This document shows positions 60,196 through 64,000 of a DNA stretch of 64,000 nucleotides, piece after piece; the first letter of the stretch is position 1, and every line of letters begins with the position of its first letter. Source of the stretch: Musa acuminata AAA Group (Eukaryota; Streptophyta; Magnoliopsida; Zingiberales; Musaceae). Below the pieces are notes generated by a model. It had not been told where the DNA came from. It did no database searches and saw nothing but the letters and a program-made list of their open reading frames with translations. Location: contig NC_088357.1 of NCBI RefSeq assembly GCF_036884655.1, positions 42,664,001-42,728,000 of the forward strand, in the 5' to 3' direction. The position numbers were made by a program, and so were the translations under genes.

Positions 60196-63100
60196 TCAAT
60201 GTGAAGCCATACCGACCAACTGTCGGCATATCTCCTGTCTTTCTTTTGGTAAGGTCTTCGTCAACATGTCTGCTCCGTTGTCATCTGTATGAATTTTCTG
60301 AAGCTGCAACTGTTTCTCTTCAAATACATTTCGAATCCAGTGGTATCTGACATCTATATGCTTTGACTTGGAATGAAACATTGGGTTCTTACACAAATGG
60401 ATGGCACTCTGGCTGTCACAATGCACCACATAATTTTCCTGTTTCAGCCCCAATTCTTGTAAGAATTCTTTCATCCATAACATTTCTTTGCATACCTCTG
60501 TAGCAGCAATATATTCTGCTTCTATGGTGGAGAGAGCAATACACCTTTATAACCTGGATTGCCATGACACAGCTCTCCCTGCAAAAGTAAGTACATAACC
60601 TGAAGTAGACTTCCTCGTATCTATATCTCTTGCCATATCTACATCTGTGTAACCTGTTAACACAGGTGGTCCACCTCCAAAGCTTAAACAAACCTTAGAG
60701 CTCCCTCTGAGATATCTAAAAATCCACTTCACTGCTGCCCAGTGCTCTTTGCTTGGATTTGCAAGAAATCTGCTAGTAACACCCACTGCATATGCGATGT
60801 CCGGCCTCGTACATACCATTGCATACATTAAACTTCCAACTGCTGAAGCATAAGGAACCTTTTGCATTTTCTCCTTCTCCTCATCACTTGACGGACTCTG
60901 TTCTGAGCACAACTTGAAGTGACCTGCAACAGGAGAACCAACTGGCTTAGCATTGCTCATACTGAATCTTTCCAATACTTTCTCGATGTATTTCTCCTGT
61001 GACAACCAAATCTTCTTGTTTTTCCTGTCACGAGAAATCTGCATGCCTAGTATTTGCTTTGCTGGCCCCATGTCTTTCATTGCAAAAGACTCACTCAGTT
61101 CCTTCTTCAACCTATCAATTTTAGACATATCTTTCCCAAGAATAAGCATGTCATCAACATAAAGTAAGAGAATAATAAAATCCTCACCAAACCATTTGAT
61201 GTATACACAATGATCTGAAGCCATTCTTTTGTATCCATTTTCTGTCATAAATGAATCAAACTTTCTGTACCACTGTCTCGGAGCTTGCTTTAGCCCATAC
61301 AAGCTCTTCTTCAACTTGCAGATAAAATTATCTTTACCTTTGACTTTGAAGCCTTCTGGTTGCTCCATATAAATTTCCTCCTCTAAATCACCATGAAGGA
61401 AAGCTGTCTTCACATCTAACTACTCAACCTCCAAGTCCTGGCTAGCAGCAATACCAAGAGCAACACGAATAGAAGACATTTGAACAACAGGAGAAAATAT
61501 CTCTTCAAAGTCAATACCTTTCTTTTGACCAAAGCCTTTCACAACCAATCTAGCTTTGTACTTTGGTTGAGAACAATATTCTTGAGTCTTCAACCTAAAA
61601 ACCCACTTGTTCTTCAAGGCCTTCATTCCATTTGGTAGCAGCACCAAATCATAAGTGTGGTTCTTCTGAAGAGCATCCATCTCTTCCTGCATAGCAACTA
61701 ACCACTTCTCTTTCTGCTCACTCTCAATTGTTTCCTGGTAACTCTCTGGTTCACCTGCATCAGTAAGCATCATATACTCATCTGTAGAGTATCTTCTGGA
61801 AGGTTGACGTTGTCTAGAAGATCTTCTCAATTGAGGTTCTGCGGGAACTTGCTCTCCTACTTCTTCTTGCTCAACATGTCCTGCAGGTAAATCAACATCA
61901 GGCTCTACACTATTTTCCTGCACATCTCCCCCATCACCTTGATATACTGGAGGAATAACTAGGTCACAATCTGCTAATCCTTCTACAGAAGTCTTGGTTG
62001 GTGCCTTCTTCTTCAAATCCTCTGATTCTCAAAGAAGACCACATCTCTGCTCCTGAACACCTTCTGCTTTTCTAGATCCCAAAGCCTGTAACCAAACTGA
62101 TCATGTGAGTAACCAAGAAAAATATATTCTTTAGACTTACCATCCAGCTTGGACCTCTCATTATCTGGAACATGTGCAAATGCACGACAACCAAATACTC
62201 TCAAATGCCTGTAGGAAACATCTTTCTCTGACCATACATGCTCTGCAACATCACCATCTAGGGTTGTACATGGTGATAAGTTGATCACATCAACTGCAGT
62301 CCTCAAAGTCTCATCCCAAAACCTTTTGGGTAGCTTGGCCTGTGAAAGCATACATCTGATCTTTTCCATGATGGTGCGGTTCATCCTCTCTGCAATTGCA
62401 TTATGCTGAGGTGTACCAGGAACTGTCATCTCATGTTGGATCCCATGTGACCTGCAATAGTCATTAAACAATCCCGTATACTCACCACCATTATCTGATC
62501 TTATGCATTTCAATTTCCTTTCTGTCTCCCTTTCAACCCTAGCATGAAACTCTTTGAAGACATTAATAACCTGATCTTTGGTCTTCAAAGCATAAGTCCA
62601 AACTTTCCTGGAAAAATCATCTATAAAAGTGACAAAATAAAGTGCACCACTTATACCAAGAACATCAACAGATCCACCAGGAGTTTTTGTCCTCAAAGGA
62701 CCACATACATCTGTATAAACACGGTCTAAGGCATGCATTTTTCTAGACAAAGCAGCACTAGCAAATGAAACTCTATGTTGTTTACCAGCCAAACAATCAA
62801 TACAAGGGTTCAGATGTATACCTCTGAGATCTGGTAATACCTCTCTCTTGGAAAGAGCTTGCAGCCCCTTCTCGCTCATGTGTCCCAATCGCCTATGCCA
62901 CAACTCCATACTGAAGTCTTTCTCTGTAGCATTTAACTGCTCACCATAAGCTTTAACCTGCAACCTGTACAAAGTATGACATTTCTTTCCACTAGCTATA
63001 ACAAGAGAACCCTTACTGAGCTTCCATTGCTCTCTGTGAAATCTGCTTTCATACTCTTCATCATCTAGTCTTCCAACTGAAATTAAATTCAGCCTCAAGT

Positions 63101-64000
63101 CAACCACATGCCTCACATCCTTAAGTACCAACTTGCAGCCAAGGTTGGTCTTTAAATGGATATCACCCATGCCAATGATGTCTGCTGTGCCATAGTTGCC
63201 CATCTTGACAACACCAAAGTTTCCAGACCTGTATGTAGCAAAATACTCTTTCTGAGGTGTAGCATGATAAGAAGCACTTGTGTCAATCACCCACTCAAGA
63301 TCCTGACACACACAAGAAAAAATATCATCAGAAGGAGACAAAATCAAATAATCACCACCCTGCACTATAGCTGTAGTATTATCCTTTGACTCTGTAGACT
63401 CTATTTCTTTTCCCTTTTTCTTGTTCTTCTTAGGTTGCTTACATTGGTTCTTGTAATGTCCTTTCTCACCACAGTTATAGCAAACAATATCTTTTCTTGA
63501 TCTTGACTTGCTCCTACCCATACATGAACTGCTTCTAGACTTTGACCTTCCTCTGTTCTCTGAGATAAGTGCCTGTGAATCATTCTGAGATGTTGCTGAA
63601 CTCTTTCTCCTCAACTCTTCATTCAACAAACTGCTTGTTACTTGACTCATAGTGACAATACCATCTAGCGCAGAATTACTAAGGGAAACCACCAGTGTTT
63701 CCCAACTTTCTGGTAATGAACTGAGAAGTAACAATGCCTGCAACTCATCATCAAGAGACATTTTCATAGAGGATAATTGGTTAGTAATACTCTGCATTTC
63801 ATTCAAATGCTCAGCAATAGAAGCACCCTCTCTATATTTTAGGTTCACAAGTTTTCTGATCAAAAAAGCTTTGTTGCCAGCTGTTTTTCTTTCATAGAGA
63901 CTTTCCAATTTTTTCCAAAGAGAATATGCAGAAATTTCAGTAGAAACATGGTGAAAGACACTATCATCAAGCCACTGTCTAATAAACCCAATTGTTTTTC
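60196..64000 (-). pseudogene. Copia Gag-Pol polyprotein, frameshifted and with stops
   Basis: The frame is open from the window edge through gag, with a CCHC knuckle (CYNCGEKGHYKNQC, about 63445-63485). The protease-like motif reads DTSAS rather than D(S/T)GA (about 63275-63287). Next come a pre-integrase HHCC region and an integrase core with its acidic residues (IRSDNGGEY, then the Glu in NAIAERMN). A one-base loss near 62029 shifts the frame ahead of RT. The RT/RNase H frame (62016-60196; LLYVDDMLI) then has in-frame stops at 61420-61422 (TAG) and 60547-60549 (TAA). Stop 60196 is the natural end. With the altered protease motif, this copy cannot make a working polyprotein. Confidence 0.9.

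Larger units (their letters stand above)
59550..64000 (-). mobile_element. Ty1/copia element, continues beyond the window
   Basis: Minus-strand copia element inserted in the gypsy 5' LTR. Its 3' LTR is 59550-60153, preceded on the minus strand by the polypurine tract GAAGGGGGAGGT. The coding order gag, protease, integrase, RT, RNase H is copia-type. The window ends inside gag, so the 5' LTR, primer site and second target duplication (expected GTACC from 59545-59549) are not visible. Confidence 0.92.

Overview
This is a stretch of plant nuclear DNA. Its genes have many GT-AG introns, AT-rich intergenic sequence, long LTR retrotransposons, and protein families found only in plants. The gene sequences and repeat types suggest a commelinid monocot, and the repeat style is reminiscent of banana relatives (Musa/Ensete). 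The species call is inference from pattern memory, not a database match.

The left two thirds (1-43.1 kb) is gene space with four protein-coding genes. (1) A minus-strand Phox/CLMP1-type TPR-PB1 protein (1133-3906, two exons). (2) A plus-strand sucrose-phosphate synthase (11530-24518). Its 13 exons join in frame to 1061 codons, and its third intron carries a 989-bp non-autonomous hAT-type element with a perfect 8-bp target duplication. (3) A minus-strand receptor-like cytoplasmic kinase related to Arabidopsis At3g15890 (25549-28863, four exons; the start lies on a tiny first exon). (4) A plus-strand RING-H2 E3 ubiquitin ligase of the RHG1A/HIP1/MBR type (34199-40051, six coding exons plus a probable 5' UTR intron). 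For all four genes the exon lengths add up to whole codons and the splice sites are canonical. The genes have unrelated roles (chaperone/trafficking adaptor, sucrose synthesis, signalling, protein turnover), so they are neighbours rather than a pathway. The gaps between them hold microsatellites, small AT-rich duplications and degenerate repeat fragments.

The right third (43.1-64 kb) is a nested retrotransposon block. The oldest layer is a minus-strand Ty3/gypsy element of the Tat type, running from its 3' LTR (43128-43755) to its 5' LTR (59105-59549 in view). Its features are gag, a pol with two RNase H-like domains, and a convergent plus-strand accessory ORF between pol and the 3' LTR. Five later insertions broke it: a copia (SIRE-like) LTR at about 44.40-45.93 kb; a 3317-bp chromovirus-like solo LTR in the antisense ORF (46353-49669, TSD GCATC); a 558-bp LTR+PBS fragment of its own family in the integrase tail (51804-52361); a 1609-bp copia solo LTR in the reverse transcriptase (54576-56184, TSD GAACT); and a copia element in the 5' LTR (59550 to beyond 64000). 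All retroelement coding regions in view are broken by stops or frameshifts.

I found no gene cluster, CRISPR array, tRNA or rRNA gene, and no candidate for a new biological system that I can defend. The most unusual structures are the LTR+PBS fragment inserted within pol, the interrupted antisense ORF, and the GC-rich hAT element with telomere-like repeats inside the SPS gene.
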